Shown here: piece by piece, positions 8,066 to 16,784 of the stretch
How the letters are laid out: each line of letters opens with the position of its first letter
Numbering within the stretch: position 1 is the first letter of the stretch
DNA from: Hyphomicrobiales bacterium
GTDB lineage: Bacteria; Pseudomonadota; Alphaproteobacteria; Rhizobiales; Xanthobacteraceae
Length of the DNA stretch: 64,000 bases
Assembly: GCA_021730985.1 (NCBI GenBank)
Contig: JAKFYI010000019.1
Span: 1 to 64,000 of the forward strand
Direction of reading: 5' to 3'
Position numbers and translations under genes: made by a program
The notes under the pieces: model-generated
The model's database searches: none
Seen by the model: the letters and a program-made list of their open reading frames with translations, nothing else
What the model was told of the DNA's origin: nothing

Positions 8066-10219
8066 CTACCGGAAAAGCTGCTCGAACAGCGCGAACGGGC
8101 TGCCGCCGCGGGCGGCGCTGTGCATGCGCTGGACGTGCTGGACGGTCGGCTTGAAATTGGGGTCGGCCGGCCGCTCGATCGAAATGTCCGCCACATTTCG
8201 CTCGCTGCCTTTCAGCAGGGCCATGACGGACTTGTCCAGGCCATAGACGTCGTCGCGGAACTGCAGCTTGCCGGCTTCATCGACGAACGCGGTCTGGTAG
8301 CTGATGTGGACCGGGATGTGATGGGCGAAGTCGATCTGCCGCTCCTCGCCCGCAAACATCCGTTCGATCGAAGCCTTGGTGTGATTGCCGCGCGGCGCCG
8401 CGAGCGACAGCAGCACCTCCGCATACTTGATCGGATCCTGCACGCGCATGCAGCCGTGGCTGTAGGCGCGCTTGTCGTGGGCGAAGTAGTGCTTCTCCGG
8501 CGTGTCGTGCTGGTACACCAGGAACTTGTTCGGGAAATTGAAGCGGATGCGGCCGAGCGCGTTGCGCTCGCCCGGCGGCTGGAACACGCGCACTTCGCCG
8601 TTGGGCTTGCGCTCGACGCTCAGGCCCATGCGCGCGAAGATCTGCGGATCGGTCGATTCATAGATCGGCAGCAGCTCGTTGTAGATGATCGACTGCGGCA
8701 CGTTCCAGGTCGGATTGACGGTGATGAACTTCATCGTCTCGGTGATCAGCGGCGTCGCCTGCGTCGGCTTGCCGACCACGACGCGGGTCTTCCAGACCTG
8801 GGCGCCGTTGTTCATCACCTGGAGATGAAAGTCCGGAATGTTCAGCGCGACGTGCGTGGCGCCGAGGTTGCGCGGCATCCAGCGCCAGCGCTCCATCGTC
8901 GCCTCGATGGCCGCCATCTGTTGCTCGCGGCTCGGGCCGTTGAGGGACGCGATCGTCGCCGCCGTCAACTGGCCGTTGGCGGTGAGGCCGTTCGACTTCT
9001 GATACTTGGCCACGGCATCGGCCAGCGCGCTGTCGTAGCGGGTGTCGGGCGCGGCCGGCAGGCGAAGCCGCTCGCGAAGCTGCGGCACGCGCGGATCGAG
9101 CATGAAACTTTCGCGGCCGTTCTTGTCGCGGGCGTACTTGAGCTGCGGCCCGTTGCCGATGCGCGCCGCGTTCGAGTCGGATCGCTGGCTCTGCATTTCG
9201 GCGTATTTCGTCTTCAGCGCCTTGTAACCGGGGTGCTGCGGATTGAAGCCGGCCAGGGTGCGGCGCATGTCGCCGGCGCTTGCGATCTTCTGCATCGCGT
9301 CGGCGGCGTCGTAGTTGTCCTTGTACTCGACGTTCGGGCTGACGCGGCTGAAATGGACGCGGCCGCTCATGGCGTGGCGCGCATAGGCCAGCATCGTCGC
9401 GGTGAATTTGAGTTCGGCGTCGGCCAGACCTTCGACGTTCGCGGCCGAAAGATCGACCGGATAGTCGGCGGGATCGAGCGCATCGGCTTCGATGGTCTGC
9501 AGATGGGCGATTGCTGAGCGGGCGCGCTCGCTCGGCGCGCCGCCGGTGAGCCACAGCGGCATCGAGCGGTTCTTCATGTAGAGCGCTTCGATGGCGTCGC
9601 GGTCGTTCTTGCGCGGCGCGATGCGCTCAAGCTGTTTCTTGGCGATCAGTTCGCGGACCTTGTCGGCGACTTCGGAATCGGAGGCGGCGAAGCTCGGCGC
9701 GGCAACCGGCGCTTTCACCGGCGCGGCGACGGCCGGCGCGAGCTGTTGCTGGACCGGGGCGGGAGGTGCGGCAACCGGAGCAATCCGCTCGACGGGCGCC
9801 ACCTCGGCATTGGCGTTGACCGCCGCGGCCGGCTGCGCCGTCGCGTTCACGTTCAACGGCGGCGCCACAGGCTCGGCGCGCATCGGAGCGGGCTCGTTGC
9901 GCATGGGTGCAGCGGCAGGTTCGTTGCGCGCCGGTGCGGTGTCGGGGGTCGCGATGATCCGCGCGCTTGGCTGATGGGTCTGCACCGACGGCGAAACCGT
10001 GCGCGAGCGGGTGGTGGCATCGGACGGCGCGAACGCGTTCGGCGGACGCGTCCGGTTGTCCGGGGTGCCCAAGTCGCGGCTGCCCATGTCGCGCGATGCC
10101 GGAGCGGGCATGCGGTCAGCGCCGGACATGTTCGGATAGATCGGATTGGCGCCCGCGGTTGTCGCTGCGACAAGCGCCACGGCGGTGGTGGCGAGAATGC
10201 TCAAATGGATGCGGCGCAT
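8066..10219 (-). CDS. L,D-transpeptidase, YcbB/LdtD-like, with Ala/Pro-rich N-terminal region
   Basis: A 717-residue exported enzyme. From the chosen ATG at 10219 (GGAG nine bases upstream) it has a clear signal peptide, MRRIHLSILATTAVALVAATTAGA; a longer frame would place 21 unlikely residues before it. Residues to about 190 are low-complexity Ala/Pro/Asn. A scaffold domain (RNDRDAIEALYMKNRSMPLWL) and a peptidoglycan-binding helical motif (YDSALADAVAKYQKSNGLTANGQLTAATIASLN) follow. The YkuD catalytic domain has SHGCMRV with His588 and Cys590. It makes 3-3 crosslinks in peptidoglycan in the periplasm. The length suits the YcbB type. It is transcribed alone, with its own terminator. Confidence 0.93.
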   Translation of the reverse strand: MRRIHLSILATTAVALVAATTAGANPIYPNMSGADRMPAPASRDMGSRDLGTPDNRTRPPNAFAPSDATTRSRTVSPSVQTHQPSARIIATPDTAPARNEPAAAPMRNEPAPMRAEPVAPPLNVNATAQPAAAVNANAEVAPVERIAPVAAPPAPVQQQLAPAVAAPVKAPVAAPSFAASDSEVADKVRELIAKKQLERIAPRKNDRDAIEALYMKNRSMPLWLTGGAPSERARSAIAHLQTIEADALDPADYPVDLSAANVEGLADAELKFTATMLAYARHAMSGRVHFSRVSPNVEYKDNYDAADAMQKIASAGDMRRTLAGFNPQHPGYKALKTKYAEMQSQRSDSNAARIGNGPQLKYARDKNGRESFMLDPRVPQLRERLRLPAAPDTRYDSALADAVAKYQKSNGLTANGQLTAATIASLNGPSREQQMAAIEATMERWRWMPRNLGATHVALNIPDFHLQVMNNGAQVWKTRVVVGKPTQATPLITETMKFITVNPTWNVPQSIIYNELLPIYESTDPQIFARMGLSVERKPNGEVRVFQPPGERNALGRIRFNFPNKFLVYQHDTPEKHYFAHDKRAYSHGCMRVQDPIKYAEVLLSLAAPRGNHTKASIERMFAGEERQIDFAHHIPVHISYQTAFVDEAGKLQFRDDVYGLDKSVMALLKGSERNVADISIERPADPNFKPTVQHVQRMHSAARGGSPFALFEQLFR

Positions 10220-10392
10220 CGAACGAACTCCACTGTCTCGGACCGCGCGCCGCTCATGAGCCGGCACGCCGATCGCACGCACACGAGGATTCGCACCGCC
10301 GCCACGGGCCTCGAATGCAGGCGCAATGTGGAGTGCGCGCCCCCGTTAACGCAATGGAAAACCAGCGTTTTCGGGGATACTTGCGTTCATGG

Positions 10393-11910
10393 TTACCGCG
10401 TGGGGGCGGCCTCTTCCTGGCTCTCAGCGTCGTTTTGGTCGAGGCCCAGGAATTCCAGCTTCCGGTACAGCGTGGACCGGCCAATCCTTAACCGGCGCGC
10501 GACCTCCGACATCTGGCCGCGGTAATGCGCGATCGCAAACCGGATCACGTCGGCCTCGATCTCCTCCAGCGCGCGAACCTCGCCGTCGCCGTCGAGCAGG
10601 GTAAGCGTTCCAGGGTTGATGCCCGGCGGCAGCATTCCAGGCGCGGTGGAGGGGCCGATGCCGATGAATTGCGGCACCTCGACCACGGCCGGCGGCGCGC
10701 TGTCGGGCACCGTGACGGGCGATGGCGTGTTGGCGAGTTGGGCCGTCACCTGCGGAAACTCTTCGATGCCGACGACATCGCTCTCCGCCAGCACGACCGC
10801 GCGGAACACCGCGTTCTCAAGCTGGCGCACGTTGCCGGGCCAGCGGTGCTGCGTCAGCAGCGCCAGCGCCTCGGCGCTCACGGCGCGGACGCGCTTGCCT
10901 TCTTCGGCTGCGAAGCGCGCGAGGAAATGCCGCGTCAATTCGGCCACATCCTCGGAGCGTTCGCGCAGCGGCGGCACCGAAACCGGGAATACGTGCAAGC
11001 GATAGAACAGGTCTTCGCGGAAGCGGCCGCTCTTCACGTCGGCGGTCAGATTGCGATTGGTGGCGGACACCAGCCGCACGTCGACCTTGACCGGCTTCTT
11101 GGCGCCGACCGGCTCGACTTCGCCCTCCTGGATGGCGCGCAGCAATTTCACTTGCGCCGCGAGCGGCAGTTCGCCGACCTCGTCGAGGAACAGCGTCCCG
11201 CTGGTCGCCTCGATGAACTTTCCGGTGTGACGCTCGGTGGCGCCGGTGAACGCGCCCTTCTCGTGGCCGAACAGGATCGACTCCACGAGATTTTCCGGGA
11301 TCGCGCCGCAGTTGACCGCGATGAAGGGCCTGGCGCGGCGGTCGCTCGATCCGTGAATGGCGCGCGCGATCAATTCCTTGCCGACACCGGACTCGCCTTC
11401 GATCAGCACCGGGATTGCGGAGCTTGCGGCCTTCTCGGCGGTGCGCAGCACCGTCTGCATCGCGGCGCTGCGGGTAATGATGTCCTTGAAGGTGAGCATG
11501 CCGGTCTTGCCGCGCTTCATGCGGGCGAGTTCGTCTTCCAGCGCGCTCTTGTCGATGGCGTTGCGCAGCGAGACTTGCAGGCGCTCGGGGCCGATCGGCT
11601 TGACGACGAAGTCGACGGCGCCTGCGCGCATCACCGACACCACGTTGTCGATGCCGCCGTGCGCGGTCTGCACGATCACCGGGACGTTGACAGAGGCTTC
11701 GCGCAGCCGTGCCAGCACGCCCATGCCGTCGAGATCGGGCATCACGAGATCGAGCACGACGCAGTCGAACCGATCGCCGCCGGTCAGCAGCGCGATGGCC
11801 TGGTCGCCGCTTTCGGCGACCGTCGGCTCGTAGCCGAATTTGCGGATCATGCCGTCGAGCAGGCGGCGCTGGACGGGATCGTCATCGACGATGAGAACGC
11901 GCTCGGACAT
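10393..11910 (-). CDS. Sigma-54-dependent response regulator, NtrC family
   Basis: A 505-residue three-domain regulator. Residues 1-120 are a receiver domain with acidic pocket DDD and phosphoacceptor Asp54 (VVLDLVMP). Residues about 140-370 are the AAA+ domain, with Walker A GESGVGKE (172-179), the sigma-54 contact loop GAFTGA (219-224) and Walker [11 protein letters not shown]. The C-terminal 40 residues form a Fis-type helix-turn-helix ([24 protein letters not shown]). It should activate RNA polymerase-sigma-54 when phosphorylated. No histidine kinase gene is adjacent, so the partner is unknown. Start ATG at 11910 has AGAGG five bases upstream. A CtrA-type box lies about 50 bases upstream. 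Confidence 0.95.
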   Translation of the reverse strand: MSERVLIVDDDPVQRRLLDGMIRKFGYEPTVAESGDQAIALLTGGDRFDCVVLDLVMPDLDGMGVLARLREASVNVPVIVQTAHGGIDNVVSVMRAGAVDFVVKPIGPERLQVSLRNAIDKSALEDELARMKRGKTGMLTFKDIITRSAAMQTVLRTAEKAASSAIPVLIEGESGVGKELIARAIHGSSDRRARPFIAVNCGAIPENLVESILFGHEKGAFTGATERHTGKFIEATSGTLFLDEVGELPLAAQVKLLRAIQEGEVEPVGAKKPVKVDVRLVSATNRNLTADVKSGRFREDLFYRLHVFPVSVPPLRERSEDVAELTRHFLARFAAEEGKRVRAVSAEALALLTQHRWPGNVRQLENAVFRAVVLAESDVVGIEEFPQVTAQLANTPSPVTVPDSAPPAVVEVPQFIGIGPSTAPGMLPPGINPGTLTLLDGDGEVRALEEIEADVIRFAIAHYRGQMSEVARRLRIGRSTLYRKLEFLGLDQNDAESQEEAAPTR

Positions 11911-11962
11911 CACAACCTCTACGCAGCACTGTGCCGTTTCGGGTCACTGTCCTCCAACTGGC

Positions 11963-11977
11963 TTAAGCGTTCATTAA
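11963..11977. promoter_or_regulatory. CtrA-type box TTAA-N7-TTAA
   Basis: TTAA GCGTTCA TTAA matches the full CtrA consensus spacing. It lies 53 bases upstream of the NtrC-type regulator's start and is itself inside a GCTTAA...TTAAGC inverted repeat. The 212-base gap (11914-12125) shows no other gene. Confidence 0.5.
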
Positions 11978-12125
11978 GCTGCGTCAGGACGCGGACTTGC
12001 GACGACTCGCGCGTGCTTTGCCGTGGCTGTGCGCATGGTCAACGGAGTGTGAATGTCGGCGGACACTCGCTCGGTGTCTCCGACACGGCGCCTTATTCGT
12101 GAGGCCGATGCTGCTGTGAAGTGGA

Positions 12126-12626
12126 CTACTTGACTGGCTCGGCGGTGAAGAAGTCGCCCAGCGCCACCACGGCGTTGTAGCGCGCGAGCGGATCCTGGAT
12201 CGTCTTGTTGATCTCGCCGAGCTTCGGCATGACCGACATCGGCACCGTGTACTTCACGCCGTCGCCGCCCTTGCGGGGACGGATGATGACGACGGCGAAG
12301 GTGCCGGGCGGTGACTTTTCCCCAGCGACCTGCACGGAGCCCTGGCCGGGGCTCGCGCTCACCGCGAGCATCACGCCATCGACGGAGCAGGCGCAAGGCA
12401 CGCCTTCGCCGCTGTAGTAGAGCACCGACAATTCGCGCGGTTGCGCCTTGAGGCGCCTCATGGCGTCCTCGCCGATCAGGATGCCGACCGGGATGAATGC
12501 GCCGAAGCCCCCGTGCACGCGGGCGCCGAGCTTGGTCCATTCCTCTGGCGTTTCGGCGCGCGCGAACGGGCCGGTCATTGCGGCCGCGAGCAAGGCCAAA
12601 ACCAGAATGCGAAATGAAAGCCTCAT
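12126..12626 (-). CDS. Exported FmdE-like (formylmethanofuran dehydrogenase subunit E family) protein
   Basis: A 166-residue protein with a signal peptide (cleavage likely after FARA). The mature part resembles the FmdE fold: HGGFGAFIPVGILIGEDAMRRL stands where the family has H-G-H-x-C-P-G, and PCACSVDGVMLAVSASPGQGSV stands where it has a C-G-V-D-A and T-x-G-K-G-N pattern. The usual first cysteine motif is lost, but the Cys-x-Cys-x-Val-Asp segment remains. Stand-alone FmdE proteins occur in bacteria without methanofuran chemistry and often bind metal; the activity here is unknown. Start ATG at 12626 has AGGA eight bases upstream. A 20-bp palindrome lies upstream. Confidence 0.6.
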   Translation of the reverse strand: MRLSFRILVLALLAAAMTGPFARAETPEEWTKLGARVHGGFGAFIPVGILIGEDAMRRLKAQPRELSVLYYSGEGVPCACSVDGVMLAVSASPGQGSVQVAGEKSPPGTFAVVIIRPRKGGDGVKYTVPMSVMPKLGEINKTIQDPLARYNAVVALGDFFTAEPVK

Positions 12627-12700
12627 CGCAGCGTTCCTGCGGGTATGCGTTTCGATCCAGATGAGTATACCAGACTTCAGAGTCGCGAACTGTCTTTCCT

Positions 12701-12720
12701 AGTTTCGTTTCTACGAAACT
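12701..12720. promoter_or_regulatory. Palindromic operator AGTTTCGT-N4-ACGAAACT
   Basis: A perfect 8-bp inverted repeat with a 4-base centre, between the FmdE-like gene and a small plus-strand open frame. A related site (14 of 20 positions identical) lies at 17347-17366 upstream of an XRE regulator. Confidence 0.55.
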
Positions 12721-12772
12721 ATTTTGTCGCCCGGCGAAGTGCCACGCTCTCTGCAACGGCATGGAGGAAGCG

Positions 12773-12985
12773 ATGGGACACCAGCGTCACCGCACCAGCG
12801 TGCTTTCCGTAACGTCACATGACGCGCCCAAAGGCGTGGAAGCAAACGCTGCGCATCGCCCGCAGCCGGACGCATCCGCCGCGCGCCGTTCGGCCGCCGA
12901 TTGCGGCGAGACGAACGTTTGGCGACAGGCGCGCCAGATGCGCGACGAATGGCGCAAGCATCGCTACGCCCGCTTGTTTGGCTAG
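12773..12985 (+). CDS. Small hypothetical protein, 70 aa
   Basis: This short frame starts at an ATG with a good GGAGG five bases upstream and ends before terC, which it faces. The product is basic and polar, with a C-terminal WRQARQMRDEWRKHRYARLFG segment that could form an amphipathic helix. I recognise no family and no signal peptide. Support comes from the ribosome binding site and from the palindromic operator about 50 bases upstream of the start; against it are its short length and alanine/arginine-rich composition, which GC-rich random frames also give. Treat as tentative. Confidence 0.35.
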   Translation: MGHQRHRTSVLSVTSHDAPKGVEANAAHRPQPDASAARRSAADCGETNVWRQARQMRDEWRKHRYARLFG

Positions 12986-13015
12986 GCGCAGCCTGCGTGG
13001 CGGTCTCGCCGCTTG

Positions 13016-13675
13016 CTACAGCAAACTGGCGAGACGCTCCGCATAGGGCCAGACCTCGCGCGCGCCGCGGTAGCACATGTCCAGCGCCACATAGAGAATG
13101 ATGGCGAGGCCCACGTAGGCGATCCAGCGGTGCTTCTGCAGCAGGGTTGCGATGAAGCTTGCGGCGATGCCCATCAGCGCGATGGAGAGCGCCAGGCCGA
13201 ACACCAGGATGTACGGATAGTTTCGCGCGGCGCCTGCCACAGCGAGCACGTTGTCGAGCGACATCGAAACGTCCGCCACGATGATCTGCCAGATCGCCTG
13301 ACCGAACGTTTTGTTCGGCACATCGGGGGGCGCACCGTCAAAGCTGACCTGGTGGCCGGTGGTTGTCTCCATCGCGGCGGCGTGATGCGCCTCACGCAGT
13401 TCGCGCCACATCTTCCAGCACACCCAGAGCAGCAGGGCGCCGCCGGCCAGCAGCAGGCCGATGATCTGAAGCAGTTGAACCGTGACGCTGGCGAACCCGA
13501 TCCGCATCAATGTCGCGGCGGCGATGCCCCAGAAAATCACTCTGGCGCGCTGGGCTTGCGGCAGGCCGGCTGCGGCCAGACCGATGACGATGGCGTTGTC
13601 GCCGGCCAGCACCAGGTCGATCATGATAACCTGGAGCAATGCCGTGAAGGCTTCGGTGGTGAAGTAGGCAGTCAT
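13016..13675 (-). CDS. TerC family integral membrane protein
   Basis: A 219-residue membrane protein with about seven hydrophobic segments. The two TerC signature motifs are present: IDLVLAGDNAIVIGLAAAGLP near the N-terminus and VADVSMSLDNVLAVAGAA in the second half, each with the conserved Asp-Asn pair in the membrane. TerC/YjbE/MeeF-like proteins are linked to metal-ion export, in several bacteria manganese, and to metallation of exported proteins. A structured RNA leader (13807-13874), shared with the nhaD-like gene upstream on the same strand, precedes it with a 131-base spacer. That suggests control by a cation. Confidence 0.93.
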   Translation of the reverse strand: MTAYFTTEAFTALLQVIMIDLVLAGDNAIVIGLAAAGLPQAQRARVIFWGIAAATLMRIGFASVTVQLLQIIGLLLAGGALLLWVCWKMWRELREAHHAAAMETTTGHQVSFDGAPPDVPNKTFGQAIWQIIVADVSMSLDNVLAVAGAARNYPYILVFGLALSIALMGIAASFIATLLQKHRWIAYVGLAIILYVALDMCYRGAREVWPYAERLASLL

Positions 13676-13766
13676 GTTCAGCTCATGTCGTGATGATTGA
13701 ATTGCGGACGCTGCGCGCGGCGCGCGATCAAGCGCGTGCGAGTCGGCCGGCGGTTCGGTGATTCAG

Positions 13767-13803
13767 GTCGCGGCTGCCGCGACTATGCGGTTGATGGCTT
13801 CAT
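13767..13803 (-). other. Short leader ORF and hairpin between riboswitch-like RNA and terC
   Basis: On the minus strand an ATG at 13803 opens a six-codon frame (MKPSTA, stop at 13783). Its Shine-Dalgarno GAGG belongs to the predicted pseudoknot of the RNA motif. The hairpin GTCGCGG-CAG-CCGCGAC starts on the last base of the stop codon. This may be the expression platform, or chance. Confidence 0.4.
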
Positions 13804-13806
13804 GGT

Positions 13807-13874
13807 CCCTCTGTTTCAGCGTCCAGTCCGACATCGCAGCTCATGGAGCTGCCAGAGGGGCCCGGTCTGGACGC
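13807..13874 (-). promoter_or_regulatory. Riboswitch-like RNA motif, copy A (upstream of terC)
   Basis: Reading 5' to 3' on the minus strand: stem GCGTCCAG pairs with CTGGACGC; inside is the conserved block GGGCCCCTCTGGCAGC, a hairpin GCAGCTC-CAT-GAGCTGC, and GATGTCGGA. Downstream CAGAGGG can pair with CCCTCTG of the conserved block as a pseudoknot that covers a ribosome binding site. Copy B at 16785-16843 keeps the same blocks with compensating changes in the hairpin. The architecture and the transporter context fit the known Li+-sensing nhaA-type riboswitch classes; that assignment is inference from memory of those classes. Confidence 0.65.
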
Positions 13875-13939
13875 GCTGGTCTCGCCTGCGAGCGAGACTT
13901 TATTTCGTTCGATCAATCCTTCGACGTTCTTGTCTCAAG

Positions 13940-13964
13940 CCAGTCGCGGCGTGGCCGCGACTGG
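13940..13964 (-). terminator. Strong hairpin after the ArsB/NhaD-type permease gene
   Basis: A perfect 10-bp stem, CCAGTCGCGG/CCGCGACTGG, with a 5-base loop lies 39-63 bases after the permease stop. It has no T run, so it may be a processing or Rho-associated site more than a classical terminator. It separates the nhaD operon from the terC leader. Confidence 0.4.
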
Positions 13965-14002
13965 GGATTCATCTTCGGCCGGCCTTTTGAACTGCCGTCT
14001 CC

Positions 14003-15325
14003 TCACTTCGCGTAGGGCAGGACCCAGATCAGCATGGCGAGTACGTAAGTGATGAAGGAACTGACCAGGCAGAACGCCAGGCTCCACGACAGGAACTCGC
14101 GCAGCGAGACCTTGCGGTCTTCTTCCTTCTCAGCGATGCGAAGCGCCACATAGAGCGCGGGCGCGCCGGCGACCGTCAGGTTGCTGCCGAGCGTTCCGGC
14201 CCACAGCACCACCCAGTACAGCGGCCACGGCGGAATGCCCTGTGTCCCGAGCTCCTTGATCGTGTTCAGGAAGGTGAGGATGTAGGCGTCGTGTTCCACG
14301 ATGCCGACGATCGGGATCGTGATCCAATAGAGCAGCGTGGCGCCGAGCGCGTAGTTCTGGACGAAAATCGGCTTCATCCAGTTCGCCAGCATGTCGAGGA
14401 TGTGCGTCTTCTCGAGGCCGCCGACCAGCGCGAACAGCGCGATGTAGAAGAACACCGCGCGCCAATCGAGATCCTGCACGATGTGCTCGAAACTCGGCGC
14501 ATCCTTCAGCTTCTCTCCCATGATCTCGACGATCAGCACCAGGATGACCGCGCCGGTGAGCGCGATGAAACCGAGCTTGACGCCGAGATATTCACGCATC
14601 GCCATCGCGAACACGGTCAGCAGGAACATGCCGACCGCGATGAAGGCGAACGTCGGATCCTTGATGTCGGATTTGATCTCCGCCGCGCCGTCGCCCGCCG
14701 GCATGCCGATCTTCCGGAAGCCGTAGTAGTACATGAAGACAAGCGTGAGCGTGAACGAGAACAGCAGGATCGGGAACGACGACGGCCGGCCGTGCTGCCA
14801 GATGAAATCGAAGAACTCCGCGCCGGCGACGCTGTGCAGCATCTGCGGCGGCAGGTCGCCGAGCAGCATGGCCGTGCCCATGAAGTTGGCCGAGAAGCCG
14901 ATCATCAGCACCAGCGGCGTGGCGGGGATTTTCAGCGCGCGAGCGAGCGGCAGCGCGACCGGGGCCATCATCAGGATGCAGACCACATTGTCGATGAACA
15001 TCGACAGCAGGCCCGTCAGCATCGACAGCACCATCACCAGCAGGCCCGGTTTGCCTCCTGACAATTTCAGCGACTGCACCGACAGCCAGCTCGGCACCCC
15101 CGATCTGCCGAAGTATCCGGCCATGATCCAGATGCCGACGAGGATGGCCATGACGTTCCAGTCGACCAGGTTGGCCGCCTCGACCTCCGTCATGGTGCCC
15201 ATCCAGATCATCACCACGACGCCGAGCAACGCCGCGACCGTAGCATCCAGCTTGTTGACGACGACGGCCGCGATCGTCACGAAAAAGACGACGAGCGTCA
15301 TCCATTGCAGCGCGGTCAGAGCCAT
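14003..15325 (-). CDS. ArsB/NhaD ion-transporter superfamily permease (SLC13-like)
   Basis: A 440-residue protein with about eleven membrane segments. LLSMFIDNVVCILMMAPVALPLAR followed by GFSANFMGTAMLLGDLPPQML, and later VGIVEHDAYILTFLNTIKEL and AGTLGSNLTVAGAPALYVALRIAEKE, show the two inverted re-entrant repeats of the ion-transporter superfamily that includes NhaD antiporters and ArsB. It is the second gene of an operon and overlaps the nhaD-like gene by 10 bases. Function as a cation:proton antiporter is likely by association; dicarboxylate transport is possible for the superfamily. Having two related permeases overlap suggests that they work on the same ion or form a complex. Confidence 0.85.
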   Translation of the reverse strand: MALTALQWMTLVVFFVTIAAVVVNKLDATVAALLGVVVMIWMGTMTEVEAANLVDWNVMAILVGIWIMAGYFGRSGVPSWLSVQSLKLSGGKPGLLVMVLSMLTGLLSMFIDNVVCILMMAPVALPLARALKIPATPLVLMIGFSANFMGTAMLLGDLPPQMLHSVAGAEFFDFIWQHGRPSSFPILLFSFTLTLVFMYYYGFRKIGMPAGDGAAEIKSDIKDPTFAFIAVGMFLLTVFAMAMREYLGVKLGFIALTGAVILVLIVEIMGEKLKDAPSFEHIVQDLDWRAVFFYIALFALVGGLEKTHILDMLANWMKPIFVQNYALGATLLYWITIPIVGIVEHDAYILTFLNTIKELGTQGIPPWPLYWVVLWAGTLGSNLTVAGAPALYVALRIAEKEEDRKVSLREFLSWSLAFCLVSSFITYVLAMLIWVLPYAK

Positions 15326-16776
15326 TTGACGTCCCCCAGAGTGACTTGAATTTGATTGGCAGGAAGATCGACGCGCTTTTTATGCGGTGCGTCCGCCTTC
15401 CATCCCAGAATGGCGAGCATCACGAAGAAGCCGAACACGTAGGCGAGTGCGACGTGCCAGCCGTTCTTGAGCCAGCGGCCGACCGATTTCGCTTCCGGAT
15501 ACATGTTGGAAAGAGCGACGCCCGCCGACGATCCGAACCAGATCATCGAACCGCCGAACCCGACGCAGTAGGCGAGATAGCCCCAGTCGTAACCGCCTTG
15601 CTTGATCGCGAGCGCGGTGAGCGGGATGTTGTCGAACACCGACGACAGGAAGCCCAAGCCCAGCGCGGTCTGCCAAGACGCGAGCGGCAACTGCTCGACC
15701 GGCATCAGCGACGCGCTGGTGACGAGCGCCAGCAGGAACAGCGTGCCCTTGAACGTCTCTGGCATGATCGCCCAGTCGGGGCTGCGCCAGGCGGCGGTCA
15801 GTAGAATGACGACCCACACCGCAAGCCCCAGCACCGGCACGACGTCCAGCACCGCGGGGAATTTGAGATTGGCGGTGACGTTGGCCGCGATGGCGCAGAC
15901 CAGGATCAGCGCAACGATGGCGAGTGACGGCCAGTCGATCTGCAGGCCGCGCGGCGCGTCCTTCAGGATCGGCGAGTAGCGGTGCTGCTGGATGGCCGCG
16001 GGAATGCCGAACACGAAGAAGGCGGCGCCGGCGGCTATGTAAGCCTCCACCACGCGCAACGGACTGATGCCGTCGATCCACATCATGGTCGTGGTGGTGT
16101 CGCCGACCACGCTGCCCGCGCCGCCGGCATTCGAGGCCGCGACGATGCCGGCGAGGTAGCCGATATGCACCTTGCCGTTGAAGACATGACGCGCCATCGC
16201 GCCGCCGATCAGGGCCGCCGCGATGTTGTCGAGGAAGGCCGACAGTACGAACACGATGCCGAGCAGGGCGAGCCCGCCGGTCCAGCCGTCCGGCAGGAAC
16301 GCCGGCATCTCTTCCGGAACGCCGCTCTTCTCGAAATGACGCGACAGCAGCGCGAAGCCCATCAGCAGCAGGAACAGGTTCGACAGCACGACGGCCTCGT
16401 GCTGCATGTGCAGGCCGAGGCCGGCCAATCCGGTGCCGAATTTGAATCCGGTGAAAATGAGCTTGTAGAGGGCGATCGCGGCCAATCCGGTCAGCGCGAC
16501 CTGCAGCGTCTTGTGATGAAAGATCGCGACGCCGAGCAGCGTCAGGCCGAACAGGATGAAATCGGCCGGGATGCCGAACACGAAGACGGGCTGTACGGCG
16601 GCTGTTCCGGTTGCGGCCGCCGCGGCGGCGGGCGTGGCCGATACGGTGAGGGCGGCAAGCGATGCAAAGCACGCAAACACCGCACGGCGCACCGGCCATG
16701 AGACCGGCGCGTTCAGTCGTGTAGAGGCATTGCAAGCGACGCGGCAGCACGAGGTGCTGCAAAGCAATAGGCGCAA
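15316..16776 (-). CDS. NhaD-like Na+/H+ antiporter
   Basis: A polytopic protein of about 486 residues. It carries NhaD hallmarks: FLDNIAAALIGGAMARHVF, then IVAASNAGGAGSVVGDTTTTMMWIDGISPL (NhaD proteins have N-A-G-G-x-W-S-P-I-G-D-V-T-T-T-M) and SSVFDNIPLTALAIKQGGYDW. A signal-like first segment (VRRAVFACFASLAALTVSATPAAAA) is common in this family. NhaD proteins exchange Na+ or Li+ for protons at alkaline pH. The start is uncertain: TTG at 16776 lies eight bases after the GGAG that sits inside the upstream RNA motif; a GTG at 16785 would overlap that GGAG, and a GTG just before the signal segment is also possible. First gene of the operon. Confidence 0.88.
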   Translation of the reverse strand: MRLLLCSTSCCRVACNASTRLNAPVSWPVRRAVFACFASLAALTVSATPAAAAAATGTAAVQPVFVFGIPADFILFGLTLLGVAIFHHKTLQVALTGLAAIALYKLIFTGFKFGTGLAGLGLHMQHEAVVLSNLFLLLMGFALLSRHFEKSGVPEEMPAFLPDGWTGGLALLGIVFVLSAFLDNIAAALIGGAMARHVFNGKVHIGYLAGIVAASNAGGAGSVVGDTTTTMMWIDGISPLRVVEAYIAAGAAFFVFGIPAAIQQHRYSPILKDAPRGLQIDWPSLAIVALILVCAIAANVTANLKFPAVLDVVPVLGLAVWVVILLTAAWRSPDWAIMPETFKGTLFLLALVTSASLMPVEQLPLASWQTALGLGFLSSVFDNIPLTALAIKQGGYDWGYLAYCVGFGGSMIWFGSSAGVALSNMYPEAKSVGRWLKNGWHVALAYVFGFFVMLAILGWKADAPHKKRVDLPANQIQVTLGDVKWL

Positions 16777-16784
16777 CGGGGCCA

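Noticed and set aside
13807..13874. Mn2+ yybP-ykoY riboswitch before terC
   Set aside because: The expected core sequences of that class are not visible as I know them, and the same motif precedes an NhaD-like antiporter. I keep it as a named alternative to be tested.
13697..14052. Short plus-strand frames (up to 97 codons) in the terC leader
   Set aside because: They run through the structured RNA element and have no ribosome binding sites or family features.
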